Translations under genes and position numbers: made by a program
Part shown: positions 27,201 to 37,077 of the stretch, one piece after another
Position numbering within the stretch: the first letter of the stretch is position 1
Layout of the letters: the number at the start of each line of letters is the position of its first letter
DNA from: Globomyces pollinis-pini
Taxonomy: Eukaryota > Chytridiomycota > Chytridiomycetes > Rhizophydiales > Globomycetaceae
Assembly: GCA_025399215.1 (NCBI GenBank)
Contig: MU621152.1
Location: forward strand, 15,550 to 75,316
DNA length: 59,767 nt
Direction: 5' to 3'
The notes under the pieces: model-generated
Told to the model about the DNA's origin: nothing
The model's input: the letters and a program-made list of their open reading frames with translations, nothing else
Databases searched by the model: none

Positions 27201-28034
27201 TTCAAGTTTTCTAAGAGTGAATGAAGAGAGATTACCTGAATTATAAAAGGTGAGAGTGGTTGAAGATAAGATGAGTAACATTGAATCTTGTTGATTAAAA
27301 TCCATATGTAAGAATGGAGGAGTGTTGTTTGGATAGATTGATTTCCAGAGAGAAGATACGACAGGAACGGATTTGAGAAGATGAGAGTGAGAGGAGAGAC
27401 TGGTGGAGAGAAGGTCGATGTATGAGAGGGTATAGTCTATGGATACGGTAGATTGCTTGAAGGTAAAGAAAGGGTATTCGTTTATGATTGAAGCCGTGAT
27501 GATCAAGTTTGTTGATGAATGATTGATACCGTATAAGAAGAGGGTGTTATTGTACAAGAATGCAGCAGATATTGATTTGAACATTGATTTGAATGATAGA
27601 TTTATAGTTTTCTGATTACTTGAATTATTATTTGAGAATATGAATACTTGAAGTAAAGCATTTGAGTAAATTATAAAGCAAGAATTGGATAATATTGGTA
27701 ATATTTTTATGATAGGGTAAGGTAATATTATGATTGAATTAGTATTGATTGATATATTATTTATATTTGAATTGTATAAAGAAAGAGAAGATAATAAGAA
27801 AACATTATTATTATTGAATGATATTTTATTTATGTTTTTGATATGATTTGTGATGGTATGATTTACTAGTAATGATAGATTATTGTTTGATATGAAAGCC
27901 AAGTAACGATAGCAATGAGATACAATCAATTCATTATTATTGTAGTTAGTACTAGTATTAGTATTAGTATTGGTTGGATTGTATAAAATACAATGTGATT
28001 TCATTAGGTAACCCTTAAAAAATTTTAAACTCAT
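21204..28034 (-). CDS. NBAS: NBAS/Sec39-like giant vesicle-tethering protein
   Basis: This is a protein of about 2,100 residues encoded by eight or more exons on one strand, without an intervening start region. The N-terminal third (28034-27150 and on) is an Asn/Ser-rich beta-propeller-like region (CYRYLAFISNNNLSLL). The middle (about 26100-25450) fits the Sec39 domain: MIKYAIKWCVKAHHVGISFT, LKVLDGLVHLHSSLEYM, LNHLSLTEFIDLNFRYM, and LVKGGVLGERLHELVE. The remaining alpha-solenoid runs to the stop at 21204. Sec39/NBAS is a subunit of the Dsl1/NRZ tether for Golgi-to-ER vesicles. Length agrees with animal NBAS (about 2,370) and not with yeast Sec39 (about 700). Two adjacent genes cannot be fully excluded, but the reading frames connect through 25-35-nt introns, for example the one between YNS and ENLNILHSF near 27210-27235. 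Confidence 0.68.
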
Positions 28035-28049
28035 TACTAAATATGTGTA

Positions 28050-28117
28050 TTACTAGTAACTAGTAACTAGTTACTAGGTAATTACTAGTAGTAACTAGTA
28101 GTATCTAGTAGCTGGTA
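28050..28117. repeat. ACTAGTA-rich imperfect repeat in divergent promoter
   Basis: About 68 bp contain repeated ACTAGTA/CTAGTAA words in direct and inverted orientation. The stretch lies in the 185-bp gap between the divergent starts of the NBAS-like gene (28034) and the LRR gene (28220). It could be a shared regulatory element or simple-sequence drift. Confidence 0.7.
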
Positions 28118-28219
28118 GGTCATTTGGTTTTTCTCTTTAACTGAATGGTTTCATGTACAGTTTCATTAAGAAAGCCCTTCCTTCACGCCTCTCACTTACT
28201 TTTTTACTAAACTAAAATA

Positions 28220-29971
28220 ATGGCAGATTGTCCTATACTCATTTCGGTACTATCTTCGTTAGGTGTATCCGTTGAAGGTCTATCAGTAACTAATTGTTGC
28301 TCTTGGGATCCTTCTCATATAGAATGTGAAAATAATCAAGTCATTCATATACAATACATGAACGCTGCTTTAACTGGTGTCATCCCTCCTGCTATTGGAA
28401 AATTAAAATCTCTTAGAAGACTCTACCTATCATTCAATAAATTATCAGGTACTTTACCTATGACATTGGGTGATTTATCCTTCAAAGTCTTGTAAGAAAC
28501 CTTATCTAACAATAGACTCGTAAATAAAAATAAACTATCCGGTACAATCCCTCCAAACATCAAAATTGATCCTGTAGCTGCTCTTGTCAACTTTAGAGAT
28601 TCAGGTTTGGTGGGCCCAGTTCCTAATAACTTTCCTCTTGATACCATGTACTCTAACACAAATGCTGTTCCTTTATGCTCTTTTAATGAAGGATTTTGTT
28701 ATGATGGAAAACCAATGAAATATTGTGCCGGTTTACAATTCTCAACTTGTAAAGGAAAAACTTTTGATAGTACCGCTTCTTCGGCTACGGATCTCGTCCC
28801 AATTCCAAATTCTTCTTCAAATTCAGATTCTTCTCGTTCTTTAGCTCAAACGGCAATGTATGCTGGAGGTGGTTTTATCTTACTGGCTTTCCTATGTTCT
28901 GTCTTTTTAAGATCTTATTTTAATAACAGACGTCATAGTGGTGGTGTTCAGTACACTTTTGAAGAACCTAGAACTAGAGGTGAACGAACTTTCAAAGTAC
29001 TCAACGTTCCCGATTATAAATATACTCCCACTAGAGAAAGTAGAGCTCGTTTGGCTAGAATTTCAAATTATTCTTTAGCTCCTCCTGTTCCTCAAACTTT
29101 TCCTCAGTCCCCTGCTTCTCCTTCTTCTCCAACTCCAAACTCTTTCTTGATGAAACAAGATTTCCTTGCTACTAAAAGATCTTCAGATCTCTCTACCGTA
29201 ATCGCTCAAGCCCCATTAGGTCTTTCCATTACCAACCCAGATCTAAAAAGTAATGGAAGCAACAGCACAATTGGAAGTAGAATTCAACAGTCAAATAGTC
29301 GCTCCAATTTGAATACAAATGAAAGAAATCTTCAGAATTCAAATAGTCGGTCCAATTTGAATACAAATAATGAAACAAATAATTCAAATACCACACAAAA
29401 CAGAAACCAAAACACCACTCCCAGAGCTCAACCTACCAACACCATAGAAACCACTCAAAAATCATCTCCACAAAACACTCACAACAAATACAATCCTAAA
29501 CACAAATCAATACTTCAACAAGAAATCAAACCTGATACCATATCAGAAAACTCACTTAAAGCAGCTCCTACAACCTCCACCAACCCATCCACGCTTAATG
29601 GTATAATATCTGCCTACCAGGAGCAACCCTCTCTCTCCATCACCAAAACTTCTGTCACCATAAACTCTTACAAACCCCGTGAATCCACAATTTCTGTCAC
29701 CCCATCTTGCAGCATCTCTGTTGCCGGCCTAGTTGATCTCCATTCCCGCCCCACCATCAAAGAATACCAAAACCCTGCTGTCAACCGAGCTCTCGGTGAT
29801 CGTAAATCCAAACTCCCATCTAATATCTACCATGTTGAAACATTCGATGATCGTGCGACTGAAATTGAGACAATACATGTCGTCAAGTCGCGTGCCGGTA
29901 CCTATTCACCTGAGCAAATGGCTGAATTGGTACGACTTGCCAATGATTTGATGCAAGAACAACCTAAATAG
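28220..29971 (+). CDS. LRR single-pass membrane protein
   Basis: This has a Cys-containing N-terminal cap (NCCSWDPSHIECENNQV) followed by about four plant-type leucine-rich repeats: ALTGVIPPAIGKLKSLRRLY, FNKLSGTLPMTLGDL, NKLSGTIPPNIK and SGLVGPVPNNFPL. A second Cys cluster (CSFNEGFCYDGKPMKYC) closes the ectodomain. A single transmembrane segment follows (AGGGFILLAFLCSVFL), then a long Ser/Asn/Thr/Pro-rich cytoplasmic tail of about 340 residues without a kinase domain. A 24-nt intron at 28492-28515 interrupts the second repeat and is needed to keep the LRR frame. There is no conventional long signal peptide; the start MADCPILISVLSSLG is weakly hydrophobic. It is probably a surface receptor or adhesion protein. 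A tandem SNSRSNLNTN motif occurs twice in the tail. Confidence 0.85.
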
Positions 29972-30228
29972 TTTCTATATATATATCTAATTGTGTCTTG
30001 AATTTTTTGATTTAAATTTTGATTTATACTAGTTGCATACTTAATTGATTAGTATCTTGAGATAAATTAGAAGATAAGAAGCATCCCAAAGACAATGGAT
30101 CTAATTGGATCTTTGAATCGGTTTGTTCACTCCTTCATTTACATTTCATGAACCTTGATTCAAATCAATCCCAATGTCAATCAATCCAAATGAAAAAATA
30201 TTTTCACCTGAACTGAACTTTACCAAAA

Positions 30229-30816
30229 ATGAGTGGAAAAGATGAACAAATGGATTCAAACCATACCCTAAGTACCGATAACCAAATGGAAACAGAACCA
30301 CAACTAGAAACCCCACCATCCAAGATCGCATGTCCATTTCTCATTGGAGTCTTGATAAAAACCGGTCAACCCAATACATTAAATGATTTTCAAGAATTGG
30401 AAAAAAATCGTATTGATATTCATGTATGGTAATTCTAATATTCCTTTGTTTTATTTTATTTCTTAGGAATGAAACAACATTACAAGATTTAACACTACTA
30501 TTATCAAATCATTCCAATTTAATTCAACCTCATTCCAAATTAATCTATCGAGCTGTATATGCAAACAAACTGAAATTAAAACAATATCAAACTAAAGATT
30601 TGGGATCAGTATTTAAATCTCAAGGTGGAAAAGAAACTTTGAAAGATTTGAAATTTAATGTAGGAGATTATTTAGATGTTTGTATTATGGATGGTCATTC
30701 AATGAGATCGGATGTTATGGATCGTATGGGGATTGAAAAAGGTATGTTTTTAGGTTGGATTGTTAATGGTTGTAGATCGATTTACGCCTTATCCTGGCAG
30801 ACGTCCTCGTCGTTAA
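30229..30816 (+). CDS. SAP18: SAP18-like Sin3-associated polypeptide
   Basis: This is a small ubiquitin-fold protein of the Sin3 histone-deacetylase and exon-junction (ASAP/PSAP) complexes. Conserved blocks are KIACPFLIGVLIKTG, IDIHVWNETTLQDLT, LIYRAVYANKLKLKQY, KDLGSVF and FNVGDYLDVCIMDG. Three exons are present. The first splice falls inside the W-N-E-T motif. The second intron, 30742-30775, places the tail DRFTPYPGRRPRR in frame before TAA at 30814-30816. Read without that splice the frame would run on to 30839 with a nonsense tail. The Gly/Arg-rich C-terminus fits the family. The N-terminus is acidic and polar, without domains. Confidence 0.88.
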
Positions 30817-30987
30817 TCTGTTTATTAATATACTGTTGATGTTATGAATTCTACAATCCACCATTTGAATTTTACAATCTGTTATTTGAATTCTACAATC
30901 TACCCTTTGCAAATCTTGAACAATGAAAATTCATAAAGCTGTTTGTAAAACGAATGAAATAGAATTATACAATCATGTTTATTATGA

Positions 30988-32600
30988 TTAATACGTTCCA
31001 ATAATAGCACGCATGATCTTGTATAAAATGGAAGACATATGATGTGGTTCCAATTGATACAAAGACATGATAATACTCATGGCAGCACTTCCAAACATCA
31101 CATCCAAATGCGGAATATTAGGAATATTACCACGATCCAATAAAATCAAATAAAAGGATTGTAACCCTTTTGGAAAGGAATACATTGCTAATTCAGATCG
31201 TTTTGGTTTTTGTTCAAATAAAACGGTAAATCCACATAATCCTCCTAAAATATATGTCCAATACTTGTTACAAGTGTCTGGTAAGATATTGGAAAATAAA
31301 CACATTCCGGTTTGGAAAAATGATAGGTAAGATGCCAAAAAAATACTGGATCGTGTCACGGCATATGCGATTCGTTTGATATATTCAATAGGTCTAATGC
31401 GATTAATTACATAGTTATTTACTTTGCAATGATAGATTTGGTTTTTAATATCAACATGGGAATTCCTGTTAATGCTAAATATACTGGTACAATATCTATA
31501 AACACTTTACCCCACATGGTAACGCAATATGCAGTACAACTCTCATCTTTGGGGTGAAAGACACAACATGGCATTCCAGGCAATGCACCTTTATGTTGTT
31601 TTACGTATTGAAGAAATCGATCCAGATTGCCCTTTGTACCACCCACCTTATCAAACACTTTTTTGAATGATTCTACATCTGCTGGTGTATCTGATCCAAA
31701 CAATTTTTGTTTACGTACATGTGCTGCTTGTAATAATAACATTTCTTTAGGTACTCTAGCTTTTAAAAGTATTGGTATCATTCATATTACCTTTCTTGAT
31801 CATCCAAGAATAATATTCTCTTGGAATCGTTTCGGGTCTATAAGCATAACCATATAAAATAGAAGCACAAGAACATACAAATAATAAAGTATCACCATGT
31901 GGAACAGTCCAAATCTACCAAATTCAACAAAAAAAACATTCATACATTTCGTTGTTTAAAAGCATTTTTACCAGCTTGCATAGATCTCATAAAGAATTGT
32001 TGAGCATATCCTACTCTTCGTTCACGTGGTTCAAAGAGAATACATAATCCGGCTAAAGCACCAGCGATTGCACCATTCTTTTTTGAATGTTCTTTTGTAA
32101 TGTATAAAAGTGAATTATTCACCAACTTCCATACAAATGCAAATCCACCAACCCTATGAAATTGTTAATTTTTTTTTTTAATGTTTACATTCTAGCAAAT
32201 CGATGAGTATCTATACCAGCAGCATTTTTTAATTGATCTATACATAATGCTCTAAAAAGAATTAGAAAACCAAGGAAACCAACCTTTTCTTTTTAAGCAT
32301 TGAAATTGCAAAAGTGATACCACCTCTAATCAAGAACGCTAAAGCAAATGCTCTAGCACCACCTTTGAAAGCGTGTTTGAATATTTGTAAGAAAGAATTC
32401 CATTTTGGAATATCATTTATAGTTGGTTTAGCTTTATCATGAAGCGAATTTGAATCATTTGATGGTTTATTGATGACGATATCTGAATGATTTTTTGATT
32501 GAATTTCTTTCTTTTTAATTGGAATCAATGATTTGGCAGTTGGATCAACAGACAACATTTTAATGGAATTGAAAACATTGGAATTTTGATGGAATGCCAT
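30988..32600 (-). CDS. TMEM135: TMEM135-like membrane protein
   Basis: This is a multi-exon membrane protein with a Tim17-like repeated plan. Recognisable family features are KGGARAFALAFLIRGGITFA near the N-terminus. KKNGAIAGALAGLCILFEPR plus ERRVGYAQQFFMRSM follow. CCVFHPKDESCTAYCVTMWG is the TMEM135 Cys/His signature. A second copy of the repeat is ILGGLCGFTVLFEQKPKRSE with LAMYSFPKGLQSFY. The start is MAFHQNSNVFNSIKM at 32598-32600 and the stop TAA at 30988-30990. Animal TMEM135 acts in mitochondrial/peroxisomal dynamics and lipid metabolism; the same role here is inferred. The protein has about 430 residues. Borders of the small exons around 31370-31420 and 32150-32280 are approximate. 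Confidence 0.8.
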
Positions 32601-33126
32601 GACGGGCGGTATCTCTTTACCGTCCGTTCATTACAAATTGTTACCCCTCTCTTTTGTTTGAAAGCATAGACCTAATGGATGTACTGTTCAATGCTATTAA
32701 CGAGTCTTAAAAAACTAATTTCAAGTATCAACGGGGAGTGTAAATATTCCGAATTATAAAAAAATTACTGAATAAACGTTGAATTAGATGAAAATTGCAC
32801 TTCAATATCAACCACGATTTTAGTGTTAAAAGATCCTAATATAAAAACGCGTTATCCATCCGGAAATAGAAGAGTGCATTTGCAAACTGATGAATTATCT
32901 CGGTACAGCAGTCCTGAACGGCAAGATTGACTGGAAAAGTGGAAGGTGAGTAGAATGAGTGATAAATAGGAGAGCCAACCTGAGGAAACCTAAAGAGCAT
33001 TATCATTACATAGAGATTGAAAAAGATATAATATTACACTGTGTTAATTTTAGGTATGGCCTGAGAAAGAGTGCGAATATAAATGCAGAGCGTGAGAAAA
33101 ATGTGCGTACAATCGTGAGAAGGTAG

Positions 33127-33150
33127 CCCACGTCTATGCATAGACGTGGG
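33127..33150. repeat. 24-bp perfect palindrome
   Basis: The sequence from CCCACGTCTATG to its exact complement reads identically on both strands, with no spacer. It includes CACGTC/GACGTG half-sites, resembling bZIP (CRE-like) recognition words. It could be a protein-binding dyad or a cruciform/hairpin former. It sits in the gene-poor 32.6-33.7 kb stretch. Confidence 0.95.
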
Positions 33151-33310
33151 AAAGAGGGGATGGTGAGAAAATCGATTAGAACGTTTTTCATGTAAAATCT
33201 CCTGCAATATATTATAATTCGAACAGTCATAGCTAGCTCTTTAAGAAATTTTGTTCTCAGCTTTTAGCCCCATTTCCAACTCCCTTTGTGTCCTGACTAT
33301 GAAAATATCG

Positions 33311-33600
33311 GGGGAAAGGGCATCTTGGATATCACAAAATTCATACTAAGTGCAGGTTGTAAAAACAGAACACATCAATCAAGTAATTGTTGAGGACAGA
33401 GGACACAGGTATTGTCACACCAGTTGCACCAATAGACAACAAGCTATGACAGTGAAGTGGAATGGTTCTGATTCCCAAAAGGAATCTTTTAGAAAGAGGA
33501 TTGAATCGAAATAACCGACTTTGGCTGAATGATTCAACTTCATAGCTCTTAAAGGCATCTTGAAAGCCGAATTACATGATCTCCAAGATGCCCTTTCCTC
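33311..33600. mobile_element. Candidate MITE bounded by 32-bp imperfect inverted repeats
   Basis: The ends at 33311-33342 and 33569-33600 are inverted copies matching at 27 of 32 positions, including an uninterrupted 17-bp core (GGAAAGGGCATCTTGGA at 33313-33329, complement at 33582-33598). The 290-bp interior has no open frame. I see no clear target-site duplication, so the mobile-element call is tentative; a structured RNA or regulatory element would look similar. Confidence 0.4.
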
Positions 33601-33699
33601 TACAGATGCATTTCCAAGTTACCTATTGTAAACGTGCCAATTGTTCCATTTTCTTGCAGGAGTGATCTTATTTTTCATGATAGTAATATACTCGAATCT

Positions 33700-33885
33700 T
33701 TAATAATTTGATTTATTCACACTTTGTTGTTGATTATGTTTTTCAAAACATTCCTTGAATCTTTTCATTTCTAGCTTACATTTACGAAAATCTTTAGTAT
33801 CGTAATGACAATCTTGAAGCTTTTCATGCTCTTTAAAACATCCACTCTTTCGAATTCTGGTTATATACGGATCTTCGTCGTCCAT
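33700..33885 (-). CDS. COA4: Cytochrome c oxidase assembly factor 4-like CHCH protein
   Basis: This is a 61-residue, single-exon protein of the mitochondrial intermembrane space. It has the twin CX9C (CHCH) signature: SGCFKEHEKLQDC and KCKLEMKRFKEC. The N-terminus DPYITRIRKSGCF matches the COA4/CHCHD8 family, needed for assembly of respiratory complex IV. Import would be through the Mia40 disulfide relay. The length agrees with the family and no residue is missing. The stop is next to the gene-poor block at 33.7 kb, and the start is about 50 bp from the stop of the oxygenase gene upstream on the same strand. Confidence 0.88.
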   Translation of the reverse strand: MDDEDPYITRIRKSGCFKEHEKLQDCHYDTKDFRKCKLEMKRFKECFEKHNQQQSVNKSNY

Positions 33886-33935
33886 TTTAAAGAAAAAAGA
33901 ATTTTGGAAACATTTAAATTGAAAACAATCCTTTA

Positions 33936-35082
33936 TTACAAACTGGCCTTGTTTTCTCCAACATCAAAATTATTGGTGACTTTAGAAAGCAAATGATCTC
34001 CATACATGATGGGTTTATATGCTGGTGCTTTGCCACTTGCTTGTACACATACATCTAGTGGTTGAATAATCGCATCAAAATTAGGTTCAAAGAAAAATGG
34101 TACAGAAACTCTATAACTGGATTTGGCATGGATAACTCGGTGAAGAGTTGATTTATACAAATCATTGGTCCAGTTCTACTTTTTAGATATTTAATGCTTA
34201 CATTCACCATATCACCAATGTTGATCACAAATGCACCTGGAATAGGATCAGCAGTTATCCATTCTAATAGTTAGATGAACACGAAGGTTGTACTTCCGCT
34301 TTTGCTTAAAACTTGTAAAGCACCTGTGGTTTCATCCGTGTTGAGAATGGTCAAACAGCCTAGAGGATTCATTATAAAGGATATCCAAACCATAATCAGT
34401 ATGCTAAATAGTTTAATCTAATCTAGTATACCTCTCCACAACTAATTCCAACATCTTCTGATTGCTTTAATTGAGGATATCCAATCATTCTGTACAGATT
34501 AGTTATATCAAACACAATTACCTCATCACCCAAAAAGAGTCATCCACAAATTGTTCAAAGTAATGTTCTTCAAGACCAAGGCCCATCGCCATTCCATGCA
34601 TCACTGCCATTCCGATTTCCTTCATCTTGACTACATAATCATTTACAATAGATTCAAATTCTGGGATTTGTTTTGGAATTGGATTCACACCAGTTAGCGT
34701 TTTCGATTTCCGTTTGTGAAGTGGATGATGTGGGCCTACGGGTGCATATAAATCGATACCTTCATGCCAATCTTGGGCATATTGTGTAATATTTTGTCCT
34801 AGTCTTTGGTATCCTCTGGCAAAATCAGTTTTAGTGATTGAGATCTCGTTTTTTTCTAAAGTCGAATTGATTTAAATTACCATGATCAGGCAAAGAAAAG
34901 AATTCTTTTGATAAAGAACGGATTCTTGCAACGTATTCGTTTGATAAACCGTGACCAGTCAAATAAAAGAATCCCACATTTAAGCAAGCGAGATGAATTT
35001 GTTTAGCTACCTTGACTTTATCTTCTAATGATCCATTATTTACAAATGGTTCGATGTTGATGATGGGTAATGCGTTTGGCAT
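33936..35082 (-). CDS. 2-oxoglutarate/Fe(II)-dependent oxygenase, isopenicillin-N-synthase-like
   Basis: This is a double-stranded beta-helix dioxygenase. The N-terminal DIOX_N domain has LPIINIEPFVNNGSLEDK and ACLNVGFFYLTGHGLS. Iron ligands are visible as CGEHTDYG (H-x-D) and the distal His in STLHRVIHA, followed by YRVSVPFFFEPNFDA, in which the Arg-x-Ser pair binds 2-oxoglutarate. The core also has DPIPGAFVINIGDMV. About six short introns are present; several are read from plus-strand positions around 34170-34520. I chose the start at 35080-35082 (MPNALP) because it precedes the first conserved block; an in-frame Met at 35145 would add a hydrophobic 21-residue extension. The substrate is unknown; fungal members often act on small hydrophobic metabolites or xanthine-like compounds. 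Confidence 0.85.
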
Positions 35083-35395
35083 ATTGTTGAGGGGTAAAAC
35101 TTTCTGCGCGTTTAATGAAATGATTAAGAAGGGCTTCATCACCAATCAGATGATTTCTTAAGCAAGGATGTATGATTATTACTGAGACTATTTGTCTAAT
35201 GAAAACATAAGACTGACTGATATGTAATTTACAACAATAAAATAAAATAAAATAACTGATAAATGGAATAAAAGTTACTTGGCCCAAGGATGTAATACCA
35301 TTATTTATATAGGAATCAACAGAACTTTAAACGCTTGAGGTAGTGTCCATGATGGTTCTCTTGAATCCATAATTTTTTTTTGTTTTTGTTGTAAA

Positions 35396-36007
35396 ATGGA
35401 AGATTTGGAAAAGAAAATGCAGAATGATTGTGATAAGCTAGAAATGGATACAATTAAAGTAATGGAATTGTTATCCAAGTTATTCGACTCACCAATTGAA
35501 ACTCACTTGACTAAATTAACGCAATTGGGAAAATCAAACTTGTTGGTCACATTAGCATTTGCTATCAATACACTATCATTTGTACTTTTAAAAATCAATG
35601 CAGTTAATCCTAAAAATCATCCTGTCAAACAAGAATTGGTTCGTTATGACAACTATCTAATTTAAATCTAGGATCGTTGTAAGGAATATTACGAAAAGAT
35701 TAGTAAGATGAGCAATAATGATAAACGAAAACTTACGGTTGATCAAGGAGCTGCTAAAAGATTCATTAGCCATGCATTATTGGCTAATCCAGAAATGAAA
35801 GGTAATAATTATTTAGATAATGTAATACTAGAACATATTCAAACGGAACGAGCAAATCATCAATACTTGGATGAGAGGGCTAATGATATTGATGTACAGG
35901 CTACAGAGAAAGAAGAAGGAAATGATTCAAAGAAATCCAAGGCACTTAAAGGACAAACTCAATCAAATCAAGTCAGCAAGAAAAAGAAGAAAATCACCAA
36001 GAAATAG
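35396..36007 (+). CDS. LRP1: C1D/Lrp1 (Rrp47) nuclear exosome cofactor
   Basis: This is a Sas10/Utp3/C1D-family protein that binds Rrp6 and helps the nuclear exosome process rRNA and snoRNA 3' ends. The alpha-helical domain runs through MEDLEKKMQNDCDKLE, KLTQLGKSNLLVTLAFAINT and LSFVLLKINAVNP. An intron after HPVKQEL is required to give the hallmark DRCKEYYEKISKM; without splicing the frame stops at 35665. The C-terminus is Lys-rich (KKKKKITKK), as expected for a nucleolar RNA-binding factor. The final exon contains FISHALLANPEM. The total is about 190 residues, normal for the family. Confidence 0.85.
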
Positions 36008-36122
36008 CATATTAAAAATGAAAAGTACTTATAGCCGAATAAATTTACTAATGAAATCATCGTATTTTTTTGTTGGTTTTGATTGTCACTTTCTGATGAA
36101 AAAATAATTTTTTCCAAATTCA

Positions 36123-36455
36123 ATGACAATCAGAAAACCAGAATTCCCGTTATTTCCTCACAAAGTTTGGAGACCAAATCCGTCTTTTTTGAATGTGAAT
36201 CTACCTGCTGGTACCATCGACCCTTGGGCAAAACGAGATGACTGGCGTCATTCGGAATTTTACTCTGCAAAACGTAGAGTTGCCAGACTTTTACCAGGTT
36301 TGGGTTATGGAATGCTTGCTTTGGGTTTGTATATTGCGTATGATCGATGGTACGTCACTCAAGGACCTGGTAGAGCAGAAAAGGAAAAATGGGATGCTTG
36401 GATGAAAGAACGTAATGAAAGACTTGCAAAAGAACATGGAGGAAATCACCATTAG
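36123..36455 (+). CDS. NDUFB3: Complex I accessory subunit, NDUFB3 (B12)-like
   Basis: This is a single-exon protein of 110 residues. The block IDPWAKRDDWRHSEFYSAKR corresponds to the DPWxRxxxWR signature of the B12 subunit. A single transmembrane segment follows (LLPGLGYGMLALGLYIAY), and then a charged C-terminal helix ends HGGNHH. It would be part of the membrane arm of NADH:ubiquinone oxidoreductase in the inner mitochondrial membrane. The N-terminus (MTIRKPEFPLFPHKVW) has no separate cleavable presequence, as usual for B-subunits. Its presence implies that this organism has kept respiratory Complex I. Confidence 0.8.
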   Translation: MTIRKPEFPLFPHKVWRPNPSFLNVNLPAGTIDPWAKRDDWRHSEFYSAKRRVARLLPGLGYGMLALGLYIAYDRWYVTQGPGRAEKEKWDAWMKERNERLAKEHGGNHH

Positions 36456-36610
36456 ATTATTTGGATATGAAATAAATTACTATACCAAAACCTCTAATTC
36501 ACTCCATTTGTACTATTTCAATCTTTATAAAAATTTCTGGCAACATATTCACTTAATTCCACTAGTTCAATTTAATAATTTTATCCCTTTATTTAAAAAG
36601 TTGCTGTTCA

Positions 36611-37025
36611 TTATTCAGGTGGGATAAGTTCTGCTACGGTCCAGTCTTCCCAGCAACCATCTGGCATATACCTCCTAATCATCAAAGGCAATTTCTTTTC
36701 TCTTAATTCCTTCAACGCTATCAAAAGTGGATCTGATTCACCAGCAAGATCCACCATAACAGGTGCATTCATAGATATTTGTAATGCTCTTGTGCCTAAT
36801 ATTCTTGCCTTTTCGTATTTAGTCATATATGGAGTCGACATTCTGTTTTCTTTTGGAATAGCAGTTGGTTCCTAATTTGTAAGAGTGAATAAAACATACA
36901 CTTGGTTTGTCAAAAATCATGATACCATCTTCAGGTATTTCCATGTTTTCATCTACTTGTTCTTGTTCTTCATATTGATAATCTTCCATTACCATTCCAT
37001 CATCTGATCCCCCATAATCTGACAT
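36611..37025 (-). CDS. RPB6: RNA polymerases I, II and III shared subunit RPB6 (ABC23)
   Basis: The C-terminal domain is unmistakable: [55 protein letters not shown] and [11 protein letters not shown]. The N-terminal exon (start at 37023-37025, [10 protein letters not shown]) is acidic, as in all RPB6 proteins, and is joined by a short intron around 36860-36900. RPB6 contacts the clamp and is required for assembly of all three nuclear polymerases. The stop TAA is at 36611-36613. The length of about 125 residues is normal. Confidence 0.93.
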
Positions 37026-37077
37026 TCTGAAAGGAAAGAAATTTCTCAAAAAAAAAATTAAACAAAACACATTTTTT

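Larger units (their letters stand above)
32601..33699. other. Gene-poor 1.1-kb intergenic stretch
   Basis: No complete gene is visible between the TMEM135-like and COA4 genes. It holds an ATG-less open segment on the plus strand at 32772-32930 (ending RRVHLQTDELSRYSSPERQD), a 24-bp perfect palindrome at 33127-33150 and a possible MITE at 33311-33600. An unconvincing hydrophobic minus-strand frame runs across 33006-33230. Confidence 0.7.

Noticed and set aside
31627..31857. Plus-strand 76-residue frame
   Set aside because: Antisense to the Cys/His signature exon of the TMEM135-like gene.
33006..33230. Minus-strand hydrophobic 74-residue frame
   Set aside because: No conserved motif; it spans the 24-bp palindrome and looks like AT-rich noise.
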